A DNA stretch of 64,000 nucleotides from an uncultured Chlorobiota bacterium (GTDB taxonomy: Bacteria > Bacteroidota > Bacteroidia > Bacteroidales > JAADGE01): NCBI GenBank assembly GCA_947311255.1, contig CAMZKL010000032.1, positions 17,748-81,747 on the forward strand. The letters run 5' to 3'. This document shows positions 9,085-17,435 of this stretch, in pieces. The position numbers and the translations under genes were made by a program. Below the pieces are notes generated by a model. That model was not told the origin of the DNA. It saw only the letters and a list, made by a program, of their open reading frames with translations, and did no database searches. Every line of letters starts with the position of its first letter. Positions within the stretch are counted from its first letter, which is position 1.

Positions 9085-10392
9085 TTATTTATTTCTAAAA
9101 AATAGTTTTAAAGGTACTCCCGTGAAATTATAATGTTCTCTTAATTTATTCTCCAAATATCTTTTGTATGAGTCTTTTATATATTTTGGAAAATTGCAAA
9201 AGAAAGCAAATGTTGGCGAATAAGTTGGTAATTGTGTAACGAATTTTATCTTAATATATTTTCCTTTGTGTGAAGGTGGTTGAAAATTTTCTATCTCCTT
9301 AAGCATAACAGTATTAAGCTCAGGAGTTGGTATTTTTCTTTTCCTATTTTCATTTACTTCAATTGCTGTTTCTAAGGCCTTAAAAATTCTTTGTTTTGTT
9401 AGTGCAGAAACAAAAAGTATAGGAACATCGTTAAAAGGAGCTAATTTTTGTCTAATTTCTTCTTCAATCTTTTTAATTGTATTTGTTTCTTTTTCTGCAA
9501 GATCCCATTTATTCATTAATACAACAACTCCTTTGCTGTTTTTTTGTATTAAATTGTAAATTGCTAAATCTTGGGCTTCTACACCTCTCTGAGCATCAAT
9601 CATTAACAAGCAGACATCGGAATTTTCAATTGTCCTTATTGCTCTCATAACTGAGTAAAATTCAATATTTTCTGAAACTTTTGCTTTTTTTCTTATACCT
9701 GCTGTATCAACTAGAATAAAATCATGCCCAAACTTATTATAGTGAGTATTAATAGAATCTCTTGTTGTTCCTGAAATAGAGGTTACAATATTCCTGTCCT
9801 CTCCTATTAGTGAATTTATTAATGATGATTTTCCTGCATTTGGTCTTCCTACAACAGCAAAACGTGGAAGTTCGCTTTCTTCTTGAAATTCTTCTCTTTC
9901 TGGAAATGCTTTTACAAGCTCATCTAACATATCGCCAGTTCCGGAACCGTTTATTGAAGAAATATTATATAATTCAGGCAATCCTAGTTTATAAAAAATA
10001 TTTGCATCATATTGCAATGCGGAATTATCAACTTTATTAACTAATAAAAATATTGGTTTTTTAGTTTTCCTCAATATTTTTGCAACAGATTCATCTAAAT
10101 CTGTAATCCCTGTCATCACATCTACAACAAACATAATAACATCTGCTTCTTCAATTGCAATAATTACTTGTTTTCTAATTTCTTCTTCAAAAACATCATC
10201 TGAGCCTTTCACATATCCTCCTGTATCAATTAAGGAAAACTCAACTCCATTCCAAATAGACTTGCCATAATGTCTATCTCTGGTTACTCCACTTGACTCA
10301 TGAATTATGGCTTTTCTTTCTTGTATTAACCGATTAAAGAGTGTCGATTTTCCAACATTTGGTCTTCCTACTATTGCTGCTATATTACTCAT
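9085..10392 (-). CDS. der: Ribosome-assembly GTPase Der (EngA)
   Basis: 435 residues with two tandem GTPase domains and a C-terminal KH-like domain (about 355-435). The first P-loop is GRPNVGKS (9-16) and the second GRPNAGKS (about 182-189). The matching base-recognition motifs NKVD and NKWD are both visible. Der acts in assembly of the 50S subunit and is essential in most bacteria. Length is typical. The lipoprotein gene follows closely. Confidence 0.96.
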   Translation of the reverse strand: MSNIAAIVGRPNVGKSTLFNRLIQERKAIIHESSGVTRDRHYGKSIWNGVEFSLIDTGGYVKGSDDVFEEEIRKQVIIAIEEADVIMFVVDVMTGITDLDESVAKILRKTKKPIFLLVNKVDNSALQYDANIFYKLGLPELYNISSINGSGTGDMLDELVKAFPEREEFQEESELPRFAVVGRPNAGKSSLINSLIGEDRNIVTSISGTTRDSINTHYNKFGHDFILVDTAGIRKKAKVSENIEFYSVMRAIRTIENSDVCLLMIDAQRGVEAQDLAIYNLIQKNSKGVVVLMNKWDLAEKETNTIKKIEEEIRQKLAPFNDVPILFVSALTKQRIFKALETAIEVNENRKRKIPTPELNTVMLKEIENFQPPSHKGKYIKIKFVTQLPTYSPTFAFFCNFPKYIKDSYKRYLENKLREHYNFTGVPLKLFFRNK

Positions 10393-10411
10393 CTGTTTTT
10401 AATATTTTTTG

Positions 10412-10419
10412 CAAAGGTA
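10412..10419 (-). promoter_or_regulatory. -7 box upstream of der
   Basis: TACCTTTG on the minus strand, 19 bases before the der ATG, in the 63-base gap after the antiporter gene. It suggests der is transcribed independently of the upstream gene. Confidence 0.5.
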
Positions 10420-10455
10420 TTATTTTATATCAAGCCGTCCTTATTAATAAGAAAA

Positions 10456-11508
10456 TTACATACTTAATATTGCCCAAATAACATAAGTTAAATAAAAAAA
10501 GACTAATGCTCCTCCAAAAAGTTTACCTACTTTCCATTTGTTTAGTATGAACAAAACAAAAACAATAAAAACTGATACCAATAAAAAATAAACTGATAAT
10601 TGAAGCCCTGCAACATCAATCTTCATTTCGCCGCCAGTTGAAAGTACAATAACTAAAAACGGAAGTCCCAAACCTACAAGAATATCAAAAATATTTGAGC
10701 CAACAGCATTGCTTATTGCCATTCCTCCTCTCCCTTGCTTTGCAACAATTACTGATGAAAGTAAGTCTGGCACAGATGTTCCAATTGCTAAAACTGTAAC
10801 TGCTATAATTATTTCAGGAATATGTAAGATATGTGAAATATAAACTGCACTATCAACAAGTAGCCAACTTATTCCGGCAATTATTAAAATTGAGATAAAA
10901 AAAGTTGCCCAATAATATTTTTTTTTCGGATAAATTATTCTTAATAATAAATCAAAAGGAAACATTATTTTTTGAAAAAAATTCTTTTTGGTCTTAGTGT
11001 TTATTTTTTGATCTTCTTTTGTTTCTCCTGGATCTGAATATTTGAACATCTTTTTCCAAAAAACTACAACAAAAACATATATTCCATAAACCGCTAGAAA
11101 TAGCAATGCTTCATAAATAGTTATTTTTCCATCGTATAAAGTAACTAGCAACATTACAATTGAAATAATGTAAAAAAACAAATCTCTCACAACAGATTGC
11201 CATGCAATAACAGCCTTTCTTACAAATGCTGCGGCTCCGGTAATTGCTAAAATATTAAATAGTGCAGAACCAACAATATTTCCAATTCCTATTGCTTCGT
11301 GGTTTCCGTCAGGGCGAATTAAGGCAAAAATAGCAACAAATAATTCAGGTGCACTTGACCCAACAGCCATAAGTGTTGCTCCTGCAGCATCAGATGACAT
11401 CTTTAATTTACTTGCAATTTCATCTAGCGATTCTACAAAATAATCATCAACAACTTTTGCAAGTATATAGAATGATACAAGCAAAATTAATAAATAAACT
11501 ACTATCAT
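10456..11508 (-). CDS. Calcium/sodium antiporter (CaxA/YrbG type)
   Basis: 350 residues, about ten membrane segments in two inverted halves. Each half carries an alpha-repeat: GSSAPELF (about residue 51) with GNIVGSALFN, and GTSVPDLLSS (about 244) with NAVGSNIFD. The acidic residues in these repeats form the ion site. A charged cytoplasmic loop (about 150-190) separates the halves. The protein would exchange Na+ or H+ for Ca2+ across the inner membrane. It begins 5 bases after manB, so the pair forms an operon, although no functional link is obvious. Confidence 0.92.
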   Translation of the reverse strand: MIVVYLLILLVSFYILAKVVDDYFVESLDEIASKLKMSSDAAGATLMAVGSSAPELFVAIFALIRPDGNHEAIGIGNIVGSALFNILAITGAAAFVRKAVIAWQSVVRDLFFYIISIVMLLVTLYDGKITIYEALLFLAVYGIYVFVVVFWKKMFKYSDPGETKEDQKINTKTKKNFFQKIMFPFDLLLRIIYPKKKYYWATFFISILIIAGISWLLVDSAVYISHILHIPEIIIAVTVLAIGTSVPDLLSSVIVAKQGRGGMAISNAVGSNIFDILVGLGLPFLVIVLSTGGEMKIDVAGLQLSVYFLLVSVFIVFVLFILNKWKVGKLFGGALVFFYLTYVIWAILSM

Positions 11509-11513
11509 ATTTT

Positions 11514-12845
11514 TTATTTAAAACTTTCTACAATGCCAGTAATTTCTTCAACTTTTTCAGCAAGTAAATTCTTAGATTTTGCTTCAACCAGCATTCTTAA
11601 ATATGGTTCGGTGTTGGAAGGACGAATATTGAACCACCAATCTAGATATTCTACTCTATATCCGTCAAAATCAAAAAATGCATCAGGTTTTTCTTTGTTT
11701 AAATAAAAATCTTTAACAGCATCCATTGCTTCTTTCTTTTTATCAAGCCTAAAGTTTATCTCTCCAGAGTTTTCATATGCTTCAATTTTTGATATCATTT
11801 CAGAAACACTTATTCCTTTTCTATTGTTTTCAGCAATAACATCTAAAAAAATCAAAGTTGCCAATATTCCGGAATCAGAATAATAAAAATCTCTAAAATA
11901 ATAATGCCCAGCAAGTTCTCCTCCAAAAACACCATCAATTTCTCTCAATTTAACAGCTGCATATGCCCTGCCTACTCTCCACATTTCTTTTTCAAACCTA
12001 TCTCCTATATATTCTGCAACAGCTTTTGAAGTTCTGATGTCTTGCAAAAATTTCCCTTTTTCGTCTTTATAATAATCTGCCAAAACAGCAATCATTAAAT
12101 CTGGTGATATAAATTTCCCTGTTTCATCAGTAAACATAACTCTGTCAGCATCTCCGTCAAAAATAATTCCAATATCTGCATTTTGTTTTTTCACAAGTTT
12201 TTGAAGATCAACAATATTTTCCGGCACTAAGGGGTTTGCTTCGTGGTTTGGAAATGTTCCGTCAAGTTCGTCAAAAATATATTTTGGTTTATCTTCCAGC
12301 AAATCTTTAATTAGTAATGCAGCCATTCCGTTTGAACAATCAATTGCAACATTCAAATCAGAAATATCTGGGACATAACTTTTTAAAAAGTCCAAATATT
12401 TTTCTTTCTGCGGATATTCAATTATTTTCCCTTTATTTTTATTTACAATAACTTCTTCATTTTTCATCAAATCTTCTAAATCCTTTAAGCCAGAATCGTA
12501 TCCAACCGGCAAAGCATCTGTTTTGGAAATTTTCATTCCATTATATTCCTTTGAATTGTGAGAAGCTGTTATCATAACAGAAGCATCAAACTTATGCTTT
12601 GCAGTTATGAAATACACCATTGGAGTTGTAGATAATCCGAGATTATAAACATCTGCTCCGGCATCATTTATTCCTTCACATAAATATTCAAAAATCTCAG
12701 GTGAAGAAGTTCGAACATCTCTTCCCACAAGTATTTTTTTTGTATCTAAAAGTTGTGGAAGAAAAAAGCCGACCTTATAAGCGTCATTTTTATTAAAGTC
12801 CTTGTTATATACTCCTCTGATATCATAGGCATGAAAAGCTTTCAT
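11514..12845 (-). CDS. manB: Phosphomannomutase / phosphoglucomutase
   Basis: 443 residues of the alpha-D-phosphohexomutase family, which interconverts 1- and 6-phosphates of mannose or glucose for polysaccharide precursors. Visible: the phosphoserine loop TASHNSKEYNG (serine near residue 92), the metal loop DGDADR (about 232), the sugar loop GGELAGHYYFRD and the phosphate-binding RPSNTEPYLR near the C-terminus. The order and length match AlgC/ManB-type dual-specificity enzymes rather than GlmM. It is first in an operon with the antiporter. Confidence 0.9.
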   Translation of the reverse strand: MKAFHAYDIRGVYNKDFNKNDAYKVGFFLPQLLDTKKILVGRDVRTSSPEIFEYLCEGINDAGADVYNLGLSTTPMVYFITAKHKFDASVMITASHNSKEYNGMKISKTDALPVGYDSGLKDLEDLMKNEEVIVNKNKGKIIEYPQKEKYLDFLKSYVPDISDLNVAIDCSNGMAALLIKDLLEDKPKYIFDELDGTFPNHEANPLVPENIVDLQKLVKKQNADIGIIFDGDADRVMFTDETGKFISPDLMIAVLADYYKDEKGKFLQDIRTSKAVAEYIGDRFEKEMWRVGRAYAAVKLREIDGVFGGELAGHYYFRDFYYSDSGILATLIFLDVIAENNRKGISVSEMISKIEAYENSGEINFRLDKKKEAMDAVKDFYLNKEKPDAFFDFDGYRVEYLDWWFNIRPSNTEPYLRMLVEAKSKNLLAEKVEEITGIVESFK

Positions 12846-12870
12846 TTTTTTATTTTTAGAATTAAAATGC

Positions 12871-12901
12871 CAAAGTTAAAAAAAAAAACAAAAGGTATCA
12901 A
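12871..12901 (-). promoter_or_regulatory. Promoter of manB operon
   Basis: On the minus strand TTG (12901-12899), 20 bases, TAACTTTG (12878-12871). A good match to the Bacteroidota pattern, 25 bases before the ATG. It lies back to back with the plus-strand promoter at 12925. Confidence 0.72.
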
Positions 12902-12924
12902 ATATTAGAATTATTTGGTTTTTA

Positions 12925-12955
12925 TTGGTTATTCATTTATTAATATTTACTTTTG
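12925..12955 (+). promoter_or_regulatory. Promoter of the small outer-membrane protein gene
   Basis: TTG at 12925-12927, 20 bases, TACTTTTG at 12948-12955. It covers an upstream in-frame extension of the coding frame and supports the ATG at 12990. Confidence 0.7.
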
Positions 12956-12989
12956 TTATTTATTTTTAATCAAAAAAACTTTAAAAGAT

Positions 12990-13523
12990 ATGTTTAAAAA
13001 AATTATGATTTTAGTAGCAGTTGTTTTAACAACTTATTCTTTAAATGCACAAATGTTTCAAAAAGGAGACAAAGCTCTAAATGTAGGAATTGGAATAGGT
13101 TCAAGTTATGGACACTCTCTTGCTCCCATACCTTCTTTTAATGCAAGTTTTGAAGCCGGAATAGTTGACATTCCAAATGTTGGAGTTGTTGGAGTTGGAG
13201 GTTTTGGTTCTTTCAGAACATCATGGAGCAATTACAGTTCATACAAATATACTTATACTAGAACTATTGCAGCTGCAAGAGGTGTTTTTCATCTTGGTTT
13301 CTTTGATACCGGCGATTTTGATTTATATGCAGGCTTAAATGCAGGCTTGAGATTTTGGAGTTATTCCTACACAAATAGCTATGCAACAGGAGGATCTGGC
13401 TCAACTTTTATTCATGCTGAATTTATTGGTGCACGTTGGATACCAAATGACAAATTTGGTTTTTTTGCTGAACTAGGATATGGAATTTCAACTCTTAAAG
13501 CAGGAGTTACATTAAAATTCTAA
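12990..13523 (+). CDS. Small outer-membrane beta-barrel protein, function unknown
   Basis: 177 residues. A clear Sec signal peptide (MFKKIMILVAVVLTTYSLNAQ) is followed by alternating polar/hydrophobic strands rich in Gly, Tyr and aromatic residues, and it ends TLKF with a C-terminal phenylalanine, as in many barrel proteins inserted by BamA. The size suits an eight-stranded barrel of the OmpA/OmpW-like kind. No catalytic motif is seen. It has its own promoter and a strong terminator, so it is a single-gene unit. Confidence 0.75.
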   Translation: MFKKIMILVAVVLTTYSLNAQMFQKGDKALNVGIGIGSSYGHSLAPIPSFNASFEAGIVDIPNVGVVGVGGFGSFRTSWSNYSSYKYTYTRTIAAARGVFHLGFFDTGDFDLYAGLNAGLRFWSYSYTNSYATGGSGSTFIHAEFIGARWIPNDKFGFFAELGYGISTLKAGVTLKF

Positions 13524-13557
13524 ATCCTTTTTTTGCATAAAAGAACTTATTAAAACA

Positions 13558-13587
13558 AGGCATATTATATGATAATGTGTCTTTTTT
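13558..13587 (+). terminator. Rho-independent terminator
   Basis: An 11-base stem (13558-13568 with 13572-13582), containing two G-U pairs, around the loop ATG, followed by a T run to 13587. It ends the outer-membrane protein gene. Confidence 0.75.
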
Positions 13588-13609
13588 ATTTATATACAAT
13601 TTTTTTATT

Positions 13610-13617
13610 TAAATTTG
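13610..13617 (+). promoter_or_regulatory. -7 box upstream of the acyltransferase gene
   Basis: TAAATTTG 30 bases before the ATG at 13648; no clear TTG at the expected distance. Confidence 0.45.
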
Positions 13618-13647
13618 GCATTTAAGAATTTATTATAGTGTAAGTTT

Positions 13648-14565
13648 ATGAAAGATATTATTCCCGCAATAGAAAAAGACCTTTTGAGCTCAGAACTCAC
13701 AAAAGATAAATTTATGCGTCGAACAAATTTCGGAGATAATGAAATATATATATGCACAGCACATGATTCTCCCAATATCATGAAAGAAATTGGAAGATTA
13801 CGTGAACATGCTTTTAGAATTGCCGGAGGTGGAACCGGAAAAGAAACCGATATTGATTCTTATGATACTGCCCAAACCCCATATAAGCAACTAATTATTT
13901 GGGATAGCGAAGATAAAGAAATAACAGGCGGTTATAGATTTATAGACCTTAGTGAATTATCTGACGAAAAAAGAAAAAACATAAAACTTGCAACCCAAGG
14001 ATTACTTAATTTCTCAGATGAATTTATTGATGATTATATGCCTTATATGGTTGAACTTGGGCGTTCTTTTATCCAGCCAAACTTTCAGTCAGGAAGTGCA
14101 ACAAGAAAAGCACTTTTCGCATTAGACAACTTATGGGATGGCCTAGGGGCTCTTATGCACAGAAACCCAAGGTTAAAATACTTTTTTGGAAAAGTTACTA
14201 TGTACACAAATTATGACAAGTTTGCTAGAGATTTGATTTTATATTTTTTAAAACTCCATTTTGGAAAAAACAATAAACTTGTATATCCTAAAAACCCTTT
14301 GCCCTACCACCACAACGAAAAAGATTTAAAAAAATATTTTATTGATGATGATTTTGATAAAAATAAAAAAATACTCTCAAAAGAAGTAAGAGCAAGAGGA
14401 GAAAATGTACCTCCTTTAATAAATTCATACATGAGCCTATCAAGAAGTATGAAGAGTTTTGGAACGTCCATCAATACAAACTTTGGAGATGTTGAAGAAA
14501 CAGGTATCTTAATAACTATGGATGATATTTATGAAAGCAAAAAAAGGCGACATCTCGAATATTAG
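13648..14565 (+). CDS. GNAT-fold acyltransferase, OlsB/GlsB-like
   Basis: 305 residues. The N-terminal half resembles the OlsB-type N-acyltransferases that load a 3-hydroxy fatty acid on an amino acid to start ornithine- or glycine-lipid synthesis. Marks: LREHAFRIAGGGTG, then the acidic run TDIDSYD, then the strand ITGGYRFIDL and VELGRSFIQPNFQ. In Bacteroides a relative makes glycine lipids together with an O-acyltransferase; no such partner lies next to this gene. The substrate is inferred, not seen. Terminator-like and promoter sequences on both sides suggest it is transcribed alone. Confidence 0.62.
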   Translation: MKDIIPAIEKDLLSSELTKDKFMRRTNFGDNEIYICTAHDSPNIMKEIGRLREHAFRIAGGGTGKETDIDSYDTAQTPYKQLIIWDSEDKEITGGYRFIDLSELSDEKRKNIKLATQGLLNFSDEFIDDYMPYMVELGRSFIQPNFQSGSATRKALFALDNLWDGLGALMHRNPRLKYFFGKVTMYTNYDKFARDLILYFLKLHFGKNNKLVYPKNPLPYHHNEKDLKKYFIDDDFDKNKKILSKEVRARGENVPPLINSYMSLSRSMKSFGTSINTNFGDVEETGILITMDDIYESKKRRHLEY

Positions 14566-14858
14566 TACTTCCCTTTAATTTTAAGTTTTTAAATATTACA
14601 CAATTTGTTGGTTGATTATACCAGTTTGTCTGGACAAACCATCCTTTTATTTTTCAACACAATTTATGAAATTTAATAATTCAAACTAATGTTTTTAAGA
14701 ATAGAGAAACTAAAAAGTGAAAAAAATCAAAAATTAATGTTACCGTTACACGTTAAAACGTAGCACGATTCATAGCAAATTATTACTTTTAACAGATTTT
14801 AACAAAGTATGATTGCCCTAGTTCATTGGTTTTTAGTTTTTAAAATCGTGAACTTATA
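14566..14858. other. Intergenic region with a terminator and a promoter
   Basis: About 290 bases without a supported gene. It holds the hairpin at 14624-14650 and leads into the -7 box at 14859. Near 14730-14765 there is a short ACGT-containing inverted patch. No tRNA, small RNA or coding frame could be supported. Confidence 0.5.
14624..14655 (+). terminator. Probable terminator of the acyltransferase gene
   Basis: GTTTGT (14624-14629), CTGG loop, ACAAAC (14634-14639), followed by a T-rich stretch to about 14655. The stem is only 6 bases (7 if the loop closes), so strength is uncertain. Confidence 0.5.
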
Positions 14859-14866
14859 TATCTTTG
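14859..14866 (+). promoter_or_regulatory. -7 box of the ABC transporter genes
   Basis: TATCTTTG 17 bases before the ATG at 14884. It lies within the longer possible frame starting at 14809 and rules against that start. Confidence 0.6.
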
Positions 14867-14883
14867 TACGCAACAAAAAAAAC

Positions 14884-15801
14884 ATGGAAATATTAAGAAC
14901 CAAAAATGTTGTAAAACAATTTGAAAACCACAGAGCTTTATCAGAAGTAAGTATTTTGGTAGAAGAAGCTTCTGTTTTTGGATTATTAGGACCAAATGGT
15001 GCCGGAAAAACAACATTAATTAGAATAATTAATCAAATTACTGCACCAGACAGCGGAGAAATTTTTTTATTTGGTGAAAAACTAAAACCCGAACATATAA
15101 AAGACATCGGTTACCTCCCAGAAGAAAGAGGATTGTACAAAAAAATGAAAGTTGGTGAACAGGCTATGTATTTTGCACAATTAAAAGGCATGACAAGGCG
15201 TGATGCAAAATCAAATTTAAAAAAACTTTTTGAAAAATTTGAAATTAATGAATGGTGGGATAAAAAAGTTGAAGAGCTTTCAAAAGGAATGCAACAAAAA
15301 GTCCAATTTATAACAACAATAGTTCATAAACCAAAATTACTAATTTTTGATGAACCTTTTAGTGGTTTTGACCCAATAAATACAGATATTCTTAAAAATG
15401 AAATCCTTGCATTAAAGAAAAAAGGGTCATCAATTATTTTTTCAACCCACAATATGGCATCAGTTGAAGAAGTTTGTGACCATATTGCTTTAATCAATAA
15501 TTCACACAAAGTTTTAGATGGAAAAGTTTCTGATATTAAAAATGATTTTAAATCAAACATTTTTGAAATAGTTTTTGAAGGAAACTTTAATAAACTTGCT
15601 GCTAGCTTAACTGCCGACTATAAAATGGTTGAAAACAGCCAAAAAAATGGGCAATCAACTTTGAAAGTAAAAATTTTAAATGACTTAACATCAAACGATT
15701 TACTTTCAAGAATGCTCCAATTTGGAAAAATTATTTCTTTTAATGAATATATTCCTTCAATGCATGATATTTTTATAAAAGCTGTAAGCGGTAATAATTA
15801 A
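14884..15801 (+). CDS. ABC transporter ATP-binding protein, NatA-like
   Basis: 305 residues. Walker A GPNGAGKTT (about 36-44), a Q-loop region, the ABC signature written LSKGMQQKVQ, Walker B LLIFDEPFSGFDP and the switch histidine in STHNM are all present. The last 80 residues match the C-terminal extension (DUF4162 type) common in Na+ and drug exporters of the NatA class. It pairs with the permease 51 bases downstream. Transported substrate is unknown; NatAB exports sodium in Bacillus. Confidence 0.9.
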   Translation: MEILRTKNVVKQFENHRALSEVSILVEEASVFGLLGPNGAGKTTLIRIINQITAPDSGEIFLFGEKLKPEHIKDIGYLPEERGLYKKMKVGEQAMYFAQLKGMTRRDAKSNLKKLFEKFEINEWWDKKVEELSKGMQQKVQFITTIVHKPKLLIFDEPFSGFDPINTDILKNEILALKKKGSSIIFSTHNMASVEEVCDHIALINNSHKVLDGKVSDIKNDFKSNIFEIVFEGNFNKLAASLTADYKMVENSQKNGQSTLKVKILNDLTSNDLLSRMLQFGKIISFNEYIPSMHDIFIKAVSGNN

Positions 15802-15852
15802 TAATTAAACCATATGGTTTTAAAAAACCACAAGGTCTTTATACCAAAAAAC

Positions 15853-17163
15853 ATGAACAAAATACCTCTAATAATAACAAGAGAATATCTGACAAGAGTT
15901 AAGAAAAAATCCTTCATTATAATGACATTTGTTGGACCAATTTTAATGGGAGCACTATTTGCAGCTCAATTTTGGTTTATGACAATGGACGACAATTCTA
16001 AAAAAACTATTGCTATTTATGACAAAACAGGAAAATACACACAAGCCTTTGAAAATTCGGAAACTTTAACTTACAGATTTGTTAACGAGAAAAATGCTGA
16101 GAAAAGAAAAGATGAGTTTCGTAAGTCAGGAAACTATGCAATGCTATCAATACTAGACACTTTGAGTAATGAATTTATTTTGTATTCAGAAAAAAGTCCT
16201 GATTTAGATGTTAAAATGCAACTATCAAAAAATATTGAAACATTTTTAGAAGAAAAAAACTATAAAAAACTGGGAATTAATAAGGAAGATATAGATGCAG
16301 CAAAGGTTTCTGTTAATATTGAAACAATTACATTAACAGATGACGGAGAAAAAGATAGCTCAGCAGAATTGCCAATAGGAATAGGCTTTGTTGCTGCAAT
16401 AATTATTTATATGTTTATTTTCATGTACGGAGTGCAAGTTATGCGGGGGGTAATTGAAGAAAAAGTAAACAGAGTAGTTGAAGTTTTGATTTCATCAGTA
16501 AAACCTTTTCAATTAATGGCAGGAAAAATTATTGGTATTGCCCTTGTTGCCCTAACACAATTCCTCCTGTGGGCAGTTTTAACAGGAGTTATTGTTATTG
16601 GAATTAGCCTTATTTTTAGTTCAGAAATGAATCCAGAACAGATTGACATTAGTCAAATTCAAAATATATCGTCCGAACAACTTCCTAATTTTGCAAACAA
16701 TGATAAATTATCTGAAACTTTTGTTCAAATAATGAATTTCAATTGGTTAGCAATGATTACAACATTTCTTTTCTTTTTCACAGGAGGATATTTATTATAC
16801 GCATCTTTATTTGCTGCAATAGGTGCAGCTGTTGACAATGAAACAGACACACAACAATTTATGCTCCCTGTAACAGTTCCTTTAATTATTGCATTTGTTG
16901 CAGCAATGGGTATAACAAGAAATCCTGACGGAGCATTAGCTTTTTGGATGTCAATCATTCCTTTTACATCTCCAATTATTATGCCTGTTAAAGTTGCAAT
17001 GGGAAGATATGAAATTTGGGAATTACTACTTTCAATGGGACTTCTTGTGGGAACATTTTTGGCAACGGTTTGGCTTGCAGCAAAAATCTATAAAGTTGGC
17101 ATTTTAATGTACGGAAAAAAGGTTTCTTACAAGGAGCTTTGGAAATGGTTAAGATATAAATAA
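15853..17163 (+). CDS. ABC-2 type permease, NatB-like
   Basis: 436 residues with the family start NKIPLIITREYLTRVKKKSF, one membrane segment (about 25-45), a large extracytoplasmic domain (about 46-175) and then five or six membrane segments. The phrase MRGVIEEKVNRVVEVLISSVKP, split here at RVV, is the coupling-helix region typical of NatB permeases. The ATG at 15853 is chosen over 15814 because the family begins with this segment. It is the membrane half of the exporter formed with the preceding ATPase. Confidence 0.85.
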   Translation: MNKIPLIITREYLTRVKKKSFIIMTFVGPILMGALFAAQFWFMTMDDNSKKTIAIYDKTGKYTQAFENSETLTYRFVNEKNAEKRKDEFRKSGNYAMLSILDTLSNEFILYSEKSPDLDVKMQLSKNIETFLEEKNYKKLGINKEDIDAAKVSVNIETITLTDDGEKDSSAELPIGIGFVAAIIIYMFIFMYGVQVMRGVIEEKVNRVVEVLISSVKPFQLMAGKIIGIALVALTQFLLWAVLTGVIVIGISLIFSSEMNPEQIDISQIQNISSEQLPNFANNDKLSETFVQIMNFNWLAMITTFLFFFTGGYLLYASLFAAIGAAVDNETDTQQFMLPVTVPLIIAFVAAMGITRNPDGALAFWMSIIPFTSPIIMPVKVAMGRYEIWELLLSMGLLVGTFLATVWLAAKIYKVGILMYGKKVSYKELWKWLRYK

Positions 17164-17435
17164 ATATATTTGATAGTAGATACGCTTTGGTATGTAGTTT
17201 CTGATTTATCAAAATACAAAAAACATTAAAGATGGTTCTTCAAAAGAATATCTACAAACAATACACATGAAGCATTCTTAATAAAATTTTAACACACAAG
17301 TGCAAGACTATTATTCAGCACATTAATTATTTGCAAAAAAAGCAAGTGTTGCAAGGAGCAAAGCAAAACAAATATTACAAATACGAGTATTTCAGCAACT
17401 TCTTTAATATCAACTAATTATACAATTATAGATAC
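17164..17435. other. Intergenic region, nothing recognised
   Basis: 272 bases between the permease and the U32 gene. No -7 box with a good match, no strong hairpin and no supported small gene were found. The sequence is AT-rich and unstructured to the eye. Confidence 0.5.

Noticed and set aside
14604..14621. Shared word TTGGTTGATTATA between 14609-14621 and the complement of the element at 57557-57697
   Set aside because: Only about 13 bases in AT-rich DNA, without the terminal repeats; too weak to call a second copy.
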